Assembly (NCBI RefSeq): GCF_027924185.1
Contig: NZ_BRVO01000001.1
Span: 1,426,001-1,490,000, forward strand
Length of the DNA stretch: 64,000 nucleotides
Origin: Neptunitalea lumnitzerae
GTDB taxonomy: Bacteria; Bacteroidota; Bacteroidia; Flavobacteriales; Flavobacteriaceae
Reading direction: 5' to 3'
A program made the translations under genes and the position numbers. Shown piece by piece: positions 32,397 through 40,919 of this stretch. Each line of letters starts with the position of its first letter. The first letter of the stretch is position 1. The notes below the pieces were generated by a model, which had not been told where the DNA came from, did no database searches, and saw nothing but the letters and a program-made list of their open reading frames with translations.

Positions 32397-34247
32397 TTAT
32401 TTCTTAATAACCACCTTCTTAGTAATTACCTGATTGTTTGTTGTAGTAACATTTACTAAATAAACTCCAGTTGCTAAGTTAGAAGTATTAAAGCTATAGT
32501 TAGCTTGTGCTCCTAATTTCTGCTCATTAATAATAACCTGCCCGTTCATGTTGTATAAAGAAACATTCTTTAAGTCGTACATGTTAGGGTTTCCAATAGT
32601 TAATTGGTGTGTAGTATTATTTTGGTGTACGTTAATACTGCTGCTAGCTAAAACTGTTTCGTTACTCATAGTTGCATTAGAAAAAGATACAAAGTATCTA
32701 TCTGTTACATCTGTTTCAGTAGTATTAAAGGTGTACGAGGTATTGTTATCAATTTGATAATAAGTACCTGTGTAGCTATCAAAAATAAATACTGGTTGCG
32801 TAGAATCTACATTAATATAAGCACCTACTAAAATTTTGAAAGATGAATTAGCTCCGTCTGTTTTAAAATGAAGCGGTATCATTTCGTTTACATTAAAAGC
32901 AGTACTTTGAATAAAGTAATCTTCTCCTGCAATATCAAAAGCAGCATCTGTAGCTAAACCAGAAGATGAAATACCATCAAAACCATAATCAAAACCTAAA
33001 GAGCTATTATCGTTTAGTGTTAACAATAAATCTCTTGTATACGTTTCATTAACAATTACTTGAAAAACATATTTTGGTCTTTCGTATGATCCGTCTAATG
33101 TTTCAGTACCACCACCATTGTTATAAACTACCTCGGTAGCAGTGTTTACATTTGCTGTACCATCATTAGTAAAGGTTTTCTGATTGTTAGCAGCTTCCTT
33201 ATTAAAAATAGAGTATAAAGCAGTATCTTCTTGGTAATAAACTCTATATGAATTTTTAAAAACAACAGAGGTATCAGCGGTTCCTTCTAACATAAATCCT
33301 TGTGCGATAGGAGAAAATCTTCTACCAGAAAAATAGTTTGAGTTAGAAATTACAGAAGAACCAACAGTAGAACCAGCTTGGTCATAAGATTGGTAAGTAG
33401 CTGGGGTGTACACTCCAGTTCCGCAATCTGCTAGGTTATCACAGTCTGGTACCCAAACCCCATAACCACCAATATAATCTGCTACGTAGTGGCTAGTAAC
33501 TGTTTTATCTTGTTCCCAGAATAATATAGAAGGTTCTATTTTACCTTGGTTGTCAGGGTCTAAAAGAAAGGCAGCTAAGTCAATTGCTGATGGGTACGGA
33601 TTTCCAGCAAGGGTTTCCTGTCCATCTTTAACTTCTACATAAATATCACCATCGTTTGGTCTACCTCTAAAGTCATAAGGTTGTTGATTTCCAGAAATGT
33701 TAGTTCCTTTCATACTAAAACCATAACCCGGCTCAGTAAACCCAGTGGCGTTAGAGCTACCAATAAAAGACCAGTTACTGTAGGTAGTACCTGGTAAATA
33801 TTTGTACAACCACAATCTAGAAATTGTTAATGGTTCTGTAGTCCCGTTATACCCTCCAATAAAAGTAGCATCAACACTGGTTGTTAAACCAGTAGTATCC
33901 ATAATAGCGCCACTTTCTAAAGGGAAAAAGCGCGCGTTTCCGGTAGCTTCATCTCCAGGGCTACCTACTGGGCTACTCCAGTAGTTGTATGTAAATTGTG
34001 TTGCATATCCTTCCTGAATCAAAGAGATTTTTCCGTTACCCGTATTGGTAGACGTTCCATTAGTACCTTGAAGTAATTGACCTTCGTTACGTAAATAAAG
34101 AACACCTAAATTACTTAAATTGATATCTTGTTTTACATAAAGGTATGTATCTTTGACATAAACAAACGAGTTGTCATTAACTCGTAACTGGGCATGAGTT
34201 ACTGCTAGTATCAGTAAAGCTGGTAATAATAAAACAATTTTTTTCAT
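32397..34247 (-). CDS. Secreted protein with type IX sorting domain
   Basis: This 616-residue protein has a signal peptide (MKKIVLLLPALLILAVTHA) and a C-terminal T9SS type A domain (about 535-616) ending NLATGVYLVNVTTTNNQVI then TKKVVIKK. The body contains YNYWSSPVG, GNPYPSAIDLAAFL and GRRFSPIAQGFML, features seen in large flavobacterial surface proteins of unknown function, probably beta-sandwich domains. It has its own -7 box and terminator, so it is monocistronic. Confidence 0.88.
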   Translation of the reverse strand: MKKIVLLLPALLILAVTHAQLRVNDNSFVYVKDTYLYVKQDINLSNLGVLYLRNEGQLLQGTNGTSTNTGNGKISLIQEGYATQFTYNYWSSPVGSPGDEATGNARFFPLESGAIMDTTGLTTSVDATFIGGYNGTTEPLTISRLWLYKYLPGTTYSNWSFIGSSNATGFTEPGYGFSMKGTNISGNQQPYDFRGRPNDGDIYVEVKDGQETLAGNPYPSAIDLAAFLLDPDNQGKIEPSILFWEQDKTVTSHYVADYIGGYGVWVPDCDNLADCGTGVYTPATYQSYDQAGSTVGSSVISNSNYFSGRRFSPIAQGFMLEGTADTSVVFKNSYRVYYQEDTALYSIFNKEAANNQKTFTNDGTANVNTATEVVYNNGGGTETLDGSYERPKYVFQVIVNETYTRDLLLTLNDNSSLGFDYGFDGISSSGLATDAAFDIAGEDYFIQSTAFNVNEMIPLHFKTDGANSSFKILVGAYINVDSTQPVFIFDSYTGTYYQIDNNTSYTFNTTETDVTDRYFVSFSNATMSNETVLASSSINVHQNNTTHQLTIGNPNMYDLKNVSLYNMNGQVIINEQKLGAQANYSFNTSNLATGVYLVNVTTTNNQVITKKVVIKK

Positions 34248-34301
34248 AACTCATTAATTTCGTTAAGTCTAACCTAATTTGGGTTTTGATTTTTAATATA
34301 G

Positions 34302-34309
34302 CAAAAATA
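34302..34309 (-). promoter_or_regulatory. -7 box of the 616-residue T9SS cargo gene
   Basis: Read leftwards, TATTTTTG is a perfect TAnnTTTG box 54 bases before the start codon. Confidence 0.45.
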
Positions 34310-34317
34310 TATCATTT

Positions 34318-34854
34318 ATGGAAATAAAAAAAGGAGATACGGTAGAAGTAATAGATGATTCGTTGAGTGGTAAGGTTTTGAAGCTGAATGAGAAAGAAGT
34401 AACTTTTGAGACAGAAGACGGATTTGAGATGACTTTTCCTAGAAATGAAGTGGTGGTTATTAAAAATGCTATATCGGTAGCTAATTATGAAGTTGCTGAA
34501 ATATTAAGTGAAAAAGAGCTTAAACCTAGAAAAAAACAAATAATAAAGCCTAAAAAACAACGAAATGATCCTAAATTAGAGATTGACCTTCATATAGAGA
34601 AGTTGGTGAAATCTCCTAGGGGTATGTCTAATTACGATATGCTTAATCTTCAATTAGAAGTTGCCGAACGTCAGCTAAAATTTGCTCTAAGCAAACGTAT
34701 ACAAAAAGTGGTGTTTATACATGGTGTAGGTGAAGGAGTGTTAAAAACCGAATTAGAGTTTTTATTTTCTAGGTATGAGAATGTTAGATACTACGAAGCT
34801 GATTATAATAAATATGGTCTTGGGGCTATGGAAATTTATATAACACAAAATTAA
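34318..34854 (+). CDS. Smr-domain protein
   Basis: This 178-residue soluble protein has an N-terminal small beta-barrel-like segment (about 1-50, KGDTVEVIDDSLSGKVL) as in the DUF2027/MutS2-associated KOW-like domain, a basic linker (about 68-85), and a C-terminal Smr domain with EIDLHIEKL and FIHGVGEGVLKTEL. Smr domains are nucleases acting on DNA or RNA, for instance in ribosome rescue. It is divergent from a T9SS gene and ends in a terminator. Confidence 0.88.
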   Translation: MEIKKGDTVEVIDDSLSGKVLKLNEKEVTFETEDGFEMTFPRNEVVVIKNAISVANYEVAEILSEKELKPRKKQIIKPKKQRNDPKLEIDLHIEKLVKSPRGMSNYDMLNLQLEVAERQLKFALSKRIQKVVFIHGVGEGVLKTELEFLFSRYENVRYYEADYNKYGLGAMEIYITQN

Positions 34855-34890
34855 AAGCGTATTCTAAGTGTTATTTTAGAATACGCTTTT
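34853..34890. terminator. Bidirectional terminator
   Basis: A 15-bp perfect stem AAAAGCGTATTCTAA / TTAGAATACGCTTTT with an 8-base loop starts at the smr stop codon and also faces the convergent lipoprotein gene. Confidence 0.9.
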
Positions 34891-34947
34891 AGGTATATAT
34901 TTTTAAGATCTTATATTTATTTTAAGCTAACTGTTAAAGTGTAACTA

Positions 34948-35838
34948 TTAAAATTCTGGGGTTTCTTCTATGGTTTCTGTTTCAGAATAAGTGCCAAATT
35001 CTACCAAATCTAAACGTAATTCTACACCCTCGTCACTGGTAAAAGAAATGTCGGCACCAGGTACAATATAATTTAAGTAGGTACTATAATACGTGTGTTC
35101 TATATATTGTGTAATACTAACTGCTGTGGTTTCAGATGCTAACAAGTAGTTTTGTGTATCGTTGCCGGCTTCATAGTCATCTGTAGGGTCTAAATTACCA
35201 TTAATATCTTCATAAATAGTATCAACGCCGTCTCCATCATCATCTGCGTCTAAATAATTTGGAGTCCCATCACCATCGGTATCATCGTTGGTTGGGTCTC
35301 CATCACCGTCAATATCTTCATCTATAGTAGGTATGTTGTCGCCATCATCATCAAAATCTTTATAGTTTGGTATACCGTCTTCATCTGTGTCTAATGCATC
35401 TGGGTATTCTCCGTTTTCATCTATTACCCCTGGTTGTTCATTTTCAAAAGGAACACCATCATTATCGTCTTCCTGTAAGGTGGTGGTAATGGTAACTGTA
35501 CCACTTAAAACTACCCACTCAGAAACTACCGTCGGGTCGGTTGGTTGAAACTCATTACAGAAATAGTTAGCAGCATTGCCATTATACACGCGGTACACTA
35601 ACGAGTTTGTTGAGTTGTTAATAGTGTATGTGCTTTCTCCTATTTCTCTGATAATGTTGTTGTTGGTAGGAATGTATAATGATAACGATTCGGTGCTGCT
35701 ATTTCTCAGTTTGTAAAATAAATATTCTCCACATAGTTGTACATCGCTGTCTGAAAAATCGATATCTGCAACGGCTATTTCTCCGTCATCACAACTAAAA
35801 AGTAAAGTAATAAGTAAAAGGGAAAATATTTTTTTCAT
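34948..35838 (-). CDS. Lipoprotein with acidic TSP3-like calcium repeats
   Basis: This 296-residue protein has a lipobox LLFSC followed by DDGE, which resembles a surface lipoprotein signal. Between about residues 125 and 220 it is packed with thrombospondin type 3-like motifs such as DTDEDGIPNY, DFDDDGDNIPT, DTDGDGTPNYLDADDDGDG, expected to bind several calcium ions. The rest is beta-rich and not recognised. I start it at MKKIFSLLL; a longer reading adds eight residues before the signal. It is monocistronic. Confidence 0.82.
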   Translation of the reverse strand: MKKIFSLLLITLLFSCDDGEIAVADIDFSDSDVQLCGEYLFYKLRNSSTESLSLYIPTNNNIIREIGESTYTINNSTNSLVYRVYNGNAANYFCNEFQPTDPTVVSEWVVLSGTVTITTTLQEDDNDGVPFENEQPGVIDENGEYPDALDTDEDGIPNYKDFDDDGDNIPTIDEDIDGDGDPTNDDTDGDGTPNYLDADDDGDGVDTIYEDINGNLDPTDDYEAGNDTQNYLLASETTAVSITQYIEHTYYSTYLNYIVPGADISFTSDEGVELRLDLVEFGTYSETETIEETPEF

Positions 35839-35894
35839 GTGCATTTTTTTTAAGCTAAGCAAAAATAGTTGAATACAGGTTTATAACGAAGTTA

Positions 35895-35925
35895 ATTGTA
35901 AATAATTTTATTTGAAGTAATTTTG
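35895..35925 (+). promoter_or_regulatory. Promoter abutting the cysteine desulfurase start
   Basis: A -33 element TTG (in ATTG, 35895-35898), a 19-base spacer and a perfect -7 box TAATTTTG (35918-35925) end four bases before the ATG. The message is predicted to be leaderless or nearly so. Confidence 0.6.
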
Positions 35926-35929
35926 CCTA

Positions 35930-37084
35930 ATGAAAAAGGTGTATTTAGATAATGCTGCTACTACGCAATTAGATGAAGATGTGTTGCTTGCTATGCAAGA
36001 GGCTTTGGGTAATTATTATGGTAATCCGTCTTCTACACATAGTTTTGGAAAAGCGGCTAAAACATTAGTAGAGAAGGCTAGAAAAAAAATTGCAGGTTTA
36101 ATTGGTGCCGATGCTTCTGAAATTATTTTTACTTCTGGTGGAACAGAGGCTAATAATATGGTGTTGCGTTCTGCAGTAAGAGATTTAAAGGTAACTACTG
36201 TTATAACTACGGCTATAGAGCACCATGCAGTATTTAATACGGTGTTACAGTTGCAAAAAGAATATGCTATTAAAGTAGCATTTGTTCAGGTGCAAGCCAA
36301 TGGTTTGGTAGATTTAGATCACCTAAAAGCATTGCTAGAACAACACGCTGCAGAAAAAGTATTAGTAAGTTTAATGCACGTGAATAATGAAACTGGGATT
36401 ATTCTTCCTCTAGAAAGCGTGGGGAATTTGTGTAAATCTCATGGAGTATTATTTCATTCAGATACGGTACAGTCTATACATCATTTACCTTGTAAGCTTT
36501 CAGAATTACCTGTTGATTTTATAACAGCTTCAGCACATAAATTTCATGGGCCTAAAGGTATTGGGTTTGTTTATATAAAAAGAGATTCTGGTATTAGAGC
36601 TTTGTTATTTGGTGGTGAGCAAGAAAGAGGGGTTAGAGCTGGTACAGAAGCTGTACATAATATTATAGGGCTGGAAATTGCTTTTGCTAAAGCTATTTCT
36701 TTAATGGATGTTACAGAAGCTCATTTGCTTGAGATTAAAACCTACTTTATGCAACTTTTGACTACTAATTTTCCAGAAGTGGTTTTTAATGGTGGTTCAG
36801 ATGATGTGCACAAAAGTGTTTCATCTATACTTAACGTACGGTTTCCTTTTAATGCTGAAAAAGGGAAGTTGTTGTTGTTTCATTTAGATTTACTTGGTGG
36901 TATTGCTTGTAGTGCAGGTAGTGCATGCCAGTCTGGTAGTAACAAGCCTTCTCACGTGTTATCAGAAATTTTAACTAATGAAGAACTTAGTAAGCCATCG
37001 GTTCGTTTTTCTTTCTCAAAGTATACTACTAAAGAAGATATAGATCATACCATTAAAATATTGGTAGATTTTGCAAAAAAATAA
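35930..37084 (+). CDS. Cysteine desulfurase (IscS/NifS family)
   Basis: This 384-residue PLP enzyme takes sulfur from cysteine for iron-sulfur clusters or tRNA thiolation. Visible hallmarks are YLDNAATTQLD, TSGGTEANN, EHHAVFN, HVNNETGI, the PLP lysine K204 in SAHKFHGPKG, GTE at 238-240 and the catalytic C333 in GSACQSG. It has no iscU or suf partner here, so the acceptor is unknown. The predicted promoter ends at the start codon. Confidence 0.94.
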   Translation: MKKVYLDNAATTQLDEDVLLAMQEALGNYYGNPSSTHSFGKAAKTLVEKARKKIAGLIGADASEIIFTSGGTEANNMVLRSAVRDLKVTTVITTAIEHHAVFNTVLQLQKEYAIKVAFVQVQANGLVDLDHLKALLEQHAAEKVLVSLMHVNNETGIILPLESVGNLCKSHGVLFHSDTVQSIHHLPCKLSELPVDFITASAHKFHGPKGIGFVYIKRDSGIRALLFGGEQERGVRAGTEAVHNIIGLEIAFAKAISLMDVTEAHLLEIKTYFMQLLTTNFPEVVFNGGSDDVHKSVSSILNVRFPFNAEKGKLLLFHLDLLGGIACSAGSACQSGSNKPSHVLSEILTNEELSKPSVRFSFSKYTTKEDIDHTIKILVDFAKK

Positions 37085-37110
37085 CCCCCGATACTATCGA
37101 GGGTTGTTTT
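37083..37110 (+). terminator. Cysteine desulfurase terminator
   Basis: A 10-bp stem AACCCCCGAT / ATCGAGGGTT with one mismatch and a 3-base loop is followed by GTTTT. It begins on the stop codon. Confidence 0.75.
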
Positions 37111-37129
37111 ATAATTTTTATTCAGCAGT

Positions 37130-37837
37130 TTATTGTTCTGCTTTCTTGATGTCTTTAATAAACTTATCTAACAATTTTCCGTATTTGGAAGCTGCTACCT
37201 TATCGGTTAAAGAGTTGTTTATTGTATCTAAGAATTTTACTCCGGTATTGTTTAAATCTGTTAAAGCAATATAAGGAGCCACTTCAGCATCTTTATGATT
37301 GATGCAGAAGTTGATACTGTATAAATAACTTCTTTTGGTATTGTTATCAATTAAAACATCAAAAGAATCTATTTTTTGTTGTGATAATTTTTTAGCGCCT
37401 TTTAATTTAGTTTCTAACCAGTCTAAATTCTTTCTGTTGAATTTAGATTTTGTTTTGATGTATTCATCATAAATCTCCTGATTTTTAGAGCCTGTAATTT
37501 TTGCATTTACTGTAAAATATTGTCTGGTAGATGCCACATTAATAGTTCCAGGTTCTCCAAATACCATTAACTGGTCGTTAAATGGGTTTTCGTCTTTTTT
37601 GTCTAAATGCAAAAAGAATACCTCTGGCTCCTCTAACGGAATTTCAAATTTGAATTTTCCTGTTCCATCTAAATTTAAAGTGTCAATATTTACAACGGTA
37701 GAATCATTCATTCTTTGGAAATATAAAGTCCCTAATTTAAGACCTTCAATATTACCTTCAAGAATCATGGTGTTTTTGTCTTTACTGCACGCACCAAATA
37801 AAACTGCTAATGCAATAACTGTTATAAGTTTTTTCAT
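37130..37837 (-). CDS. DUF4369 lipoprotein
   Basis: This 235-residue protein has a lipoprotein signal with lipobox LFGAC (start at MKKLITVIAL) and an N-terminal DUF4369 domain (about 22-120; ILEGNIEGLKLGTLYFQRM, FKFEIPL). In longer relatives this domain precedes a thioredoxin fold; here the C-terminal half is helical and lysine-rich and shows no CXXC motif, so the thioredoxin part is absent. It is likely periplasmic or at the outer membrane; function unknown. Confidence 0.82.
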   Translation of the reverse strand: MKKLITVIALAVLFGACSKDKNTMILEGNIEGLKLGTLYFQRMNDSTVVNIDTLNLDGTGKFKFEIPLEEPEVFFLHLDKKDENPFNDQLMVFGEPGTINVASTRQYFTVNAKITGSKNQEIYDEYIKTKSKFNRKNLDWLETKLKGAKKLSQQKIDSFDVLIDNNTKRSYLYSINFCINHKDAEVAPYIALTDLNNTGVKFLDTINNSLTDKVAASKYGKLLDKFIKDIKKAEQ

Positions 37838-37920
37838 TCTAATACTGGCTAAATGTAATTGTGGCAAATATCATAGATATTTTAAGAAAACGGAAATTTT
37901 TTTCAGAGAACTATAAAATA

Positions 37921-37946
37921 AAAGGCAACCTATTTAGGTTGCCTTT
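37921..37946 (-). terminator. M61 peptidase terminator
   Basis: An 11-bp perfect stem AAAGGCAACCT / AGGTTGCCTTT with loop ATTT is followed leftwards by TTATTTTAT. Confidence 0.85.
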
Positions 37947-37971
37947 ATATTTTTTAAAAAGTGTACTTGTG

Positions 37972-39858
37972 TTAGTTTTTCAACCAAGCATTTCTTAGTG
38001 TTGTTTGTGCCTCAGTAGCATCATCAGCTGGTTTAAGAATATTTTGAACACCTTTTGGAGCTACGTAAGTACCTTTAAGTGTAACTTCTTCACCATCTCT
38101 AACTACAACCATTTCAATTTCATCTCCTGGAGTCCATCCAAAAGAACTAATAATCATTTGTTGTACATTGTCAAGTGTGTATTCTGTACCGTTGATAGAT
38201 TTAATAACATCACCACCTTTAATACCTAATGCGGTAATAGCAGTATTTAACTCAATACCATCTCTAAAGTAAATGGTTTTGTCTTCTGGGTTAGCATCTA
38301 TATAAGGTGTTTGTTGATCCATTAAGAAAAAGTTGAAAACATCTACTTCTTGTGTTGCTGGCTCTAAACCTACTTTTGCAAAATAATCGTTGTAAGGAAT
38401 AGGGTTGTTAGCGCCCACTACATATTTTTCTATGAACTCTCCTACCGCAGGGTAGGTAAGATTAGTAACCTCAGCAATAATTTCTTCATCTTTAAAAGAT
38501 TTATGCATACCATATTTGGTAGATAATTGCTTCATTAACCATAAAATACCTTTTTCTCCATTACTTTCTTCTCTAATAATAATGTCTAAACACATGCTTA
38601 TTAATGCTCCTTTTTCGTATACATTAGCATAGTTCTTTTTATAAGGGTCATCTAATACATTTTTACTCATTACAGTAAAAGACATGTTATCATCAAACAT
38701 TTGAGAGTTGTTTATTTTACCTAAAAGTCTAGAGTAAAATTCTTCCTCTGTAATTAACCCTTGGTTAATTTGGAATAAGTTAGCAAAGTATTCTGTAGTA
38801 CCTTCATACATCCATAAGTGCTCAGACATTTGAGGGTCGTAATAATCAAAATACTGAATTTCATCTGAGTGAATCGTTAATGGCGCAACAATGTGGAAAA
38901 ACTCGTGAGAAACAATGTCTGTTAAGCTTTGTTTTAATTGGTCTATTCCCATTGCTTCTGGCATAACTACTGTGGTAGATGTATGGTGCTCTAAAGCTCC
39001 AAAACCTTTAGCATCGTCTTCTTTCATAGTAGATAAGTACAATAAAATATCATAGCTTTTTGTACTGTTTATTTCTCCTAAGAAAGTTTTTTGTGCTTGC
39101 ATCATGGTTTGCATAGCCTCTTTTAGGTCGCTAGCTTTTACTGCTCCTGTTGGAGAATATACAGAAAGCGTAACCTCAATATCATTTACTTTAAATTTAG
39201 CTTGATCTAATTTAGAGTACATAATAGGGTTGTCTGTAACTTCAAAATATCTTGAAGCATAGAAAACATCTGTAGTAGGATCTTCTGAAGGAGTTTCAGA
39301 ACTCTCTAAAGAAGTAGAAGCTTTAAATTCTGCTGGATGCTTAAATGTTAACTCATATGGTCTTTCATCTAATCCTTTAAAATATCCAACAAACATGTGA
39401 AGGTTTAAAAAGAAATTTTGACCTTCTAAAATGTTTGTTCCTGAAGGAGAAAAAACATCTTCTCTATCTACAAAAGAAGCACCAGATTCAGAGTCAAACG
39501 TATCGTTTACCCAAAACGTAATTTTATCTAATTTGGTAGCATTATTAATTACCCAAGAATTAACGTCTGGTTTAGAAACTGCTAATTCCTTTCCGTTATA
39601 ATCATATGCTTTAAAATCTTCAATAAACTGCCCGTAGTTATCTGCGCTATACGTACCAGGTACGGTTTTAGGAATATAAAATGTTACAGATTCTTCAGTG
39701 AATCTACCCGGATCAATAGTAGACATCACTTTATCGTCTTTAACATTGGTAAGATCTATAGTAGCTTTTACAGGAGTTTCTGTAGCCAGATCATTAACTT
39801 TAGGAGTACAGCTGAAAATAAGACCAGCTGAAAATAGGGTTAATGCGAGTTTTTTCAT
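37972..39858 (-). CDS. M61 family metallopeptidase with PDZ domain
   Basis: This 628-residue lipoprotein (lipobox LIFSC, C17) has an N-terminal beta domain, a zinc peptidase core with HEFFH at 318-322 and third ligand E352 in MYEGTTEYF, and a C-terminal PDZ domain (about 530-600, GDVIKSINGTEY). M61 members are glycyl or related aminopeptidases; the lipid anchor places it in the periplasm or on the surface. It has its own promoter and terminator. Confidence 0.93.
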   Translation of the reverse strand: MKKLALTLFSAGLIFSCTPKVNDLATETPVKATIDLTNVKDDKVMSTIDPGRFTEESVTFYIPKTVPGTYSADNYGQFIEDFKAYDYNGKELAVSKPDVNSWVINNATKLDKITFWVNDTFDSESGASFVDREDVFSPSGTNILEGQNFFLNLHMFVGYFKGLDERPYELTFKHPAEFKASTSLESSETPSEDPTTDVFYASRYFEVTDNPIMYSKLDQAKFKVNDIEVTLSVYSPTGAVKASDLKEAMQTMMQAQKTFLGEINSTKSYDILLYLSTMKEDDAKGFGALEHHTSTTVVMPEAMGIDQLKQSLTDIVSHEFFHIVAPLTIHSDEIQYFDYYDPQMSEHLWMYEGTTEYFANLFQINQGLITEEEFYSRLLGKINNSQMFDDNMSFTVMSKNVLDDPYKKNYANVYEKGALISMCLDIIIREESNGEKGILWLMKQLSTKYGMHKSFKDEEIIAEVTNLTYPAVGEFIEKYVVGANNPIPYNDYFAKVGLEPATQEVDVFNFFLMDQQTPYIDANPEDKTIYFRDGIELNTAITALGIKGGDVIKSINGTEYTLDNVQQMIISSFGWTPGDEIEMVVVRDGEEVTLKGTYVAPKGVQNILKPADDATEAQTTLRNAWLKN

Positions 39859-39881
39859 TGTTATCTGATTCTTTTAAGTGT

Positions 39882-39889
39882 CAAAATTA
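39882..39889 (-). promoter_or_regulatory. -7 box of the M61 peptidase gene
   Basis: Read leftwards, TAATTTTG is a perfect TAnnTTTG box 23 bases before the start codon. Confidence 0.45.
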
Positions 39890-39936
39890 TTTTATAAGAC
39901 GTAAAGAAATGTATATGTTACAGGTTTCACAAAAAA

Positions 39937-40758
39937 TTATGAAAATATTTGCTTTAAATAAACTGCAACACCGTCTTCTTTATGGTGTAGGGTGATGTCT
40001 TTCGCTACTGCTTTTACCTCGTCTCTGGCATTTGCAACAGCAATACCAAAACCTACATTGCCAATCATTTCAGCATCGTTATAATTATCGCCAAAAGCAA
40101 TAACATCGGCTAAAGAGAAATCTGTGTATTTAAAATCTAATAGTTTTTTAATACCTGTAAGTTTAGAAACCTCTTTAGGAGCAATCTCAATATACGTATC
40201 TTTAGCTCTGTATAAGTGTAAGGTATTTTCAAACTTACTTTTGAAATGGTTAAATGCTTCTTCTATAAGGTCGGCATCTCCCATGCAGGTAATTTTATGA
40301 GCTCCTTTTTCTTCTTTATCCCATTTTGCAATAGCATCTGCATTAGGTTTAATTTCCGGAGCTACCTTTGTATTATTTTCTTCACGTTTTGCCCAATAAT
40401 CATATTCTGGTGCGTACCATTCGTCGTTATTATATAAGCTTACATGAAATTTACCTTTTGGGTTATTATTGTTATAGTCAACAATGTATTTAATTACCTC
40501 TAACGGTACTTCTACAGAGTGTATAGGTTTATCGTCTACTAAAACGAGGGCGCCGTTATAGGCTATTATAGGTTCTTCTAAAATAGCTAGCTTAGCTTGT
40601 AAATGTCTCATTTGTTTAGGCATTCTGGCAGAAACTAAAATAACGGGTACGTTATTTTTAATAGCATTAATTTCAGAAATAGTAGCTTCTGAAAGATCTC
40701 TGTCAGCGTTTAGCAGTGTACCGTCAATATCTGAAAAAACAATTTTAGGTTTATTCAT
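39937..40758 (-). CDS. Cof-type HAD-IIB phosphatase
   Basis: This 273-residue HAD-superfamily hydrolase has catalytic D10 and D12 in VFSDIDGTLL, SAR (motif II) at about 43, a large type IIB cap domain and AFGDNYNDAEMI as motif IV. Likely substrates are sugar phosphates or flavin phosphates. I chose the ATG that overlaps the ribbon-helix-helix gene by eight bases; an ATG one codon upstream is equally possible. It is the last gene of the SPFH operon. Confidence 0.9.
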   Translation of the reverse strand: MNKPKIVFSDIDGTLLNADRDLSEATISEINAIKNNVPVILVSARMPKQMRHLQAKLAILEEPIIAYNGALVLVDDKPIHSVEVPLEVIKYIVDYNNNNPKGKFHVSLYNNDEWYAPEYDYWAKREENNTKVAPEIKPNADAIAKWDKEEKGAHKITCMGDADLIEEAFNHFKSKFENTLHLYRAKDTYIEIAPKEVSKLTGIKKLLDFKYTDFSLADVIAFGDNYNDAEMIGNVGFGIAVANARDEVKAVAKDITLHHKEDGVAVYLKQIFS

Positions 40759-40918
40759 CATTTTTATTTTTGGGTTGTCTATTAGCATCTTTTAGCGCCT
40801 GCATCAACATCCATTCAATTTGGCCATTAGTACTTCTAAACTCGTCAGAAGCCCACTTTTCAATAGCCTTTAACATGTCTTCATTAATCCTTAATGCAAA
40901 TGCTTTCTTTTTTGACAT
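40751..40918 (-). CDS. Arc-like ribbon-helix-helix protein, 55 residues
   Basis: This is a 55-residue gene. The protein reads MSKKKAFALRINEDMLKAIE and continues KWASDEFRSTNGQIEWMLMQ, which matches an Arc/MetJ ribbon-helix-helix fold: a beta strand KKKAFALRIN, helix 1 and helix 2 with NGQIEWML. Such proteins bind DNA as dimers. It starts one base after the alpha/beta hydrolase stop and its end overlaps the HAD gene by eight bases. No toxin partner is next to it, so an autoregulator or nucleoid role is more likely than an antitoxin. Confidence 0.85.
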   Translation of the reverse strand: MSKKKAFALRINEDMLKAIEKWASDEFRSTNGQIEWMLMQALKDANRQPKNKNDE

Positions 40919-40919
40919 A

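Noticed and set aside
37130-37837. DUF4369 gene as a thioredoxin-like lipoprotein
   Set aside because: No CXXC motif or thioredoxin core follows the DUF4369 domain.
40751-40918. Toxin-antitoxin pair
   Set aside because: The RHH protein is embedded in a metabolic and membrane operon and no neighbour has a toxin fold.
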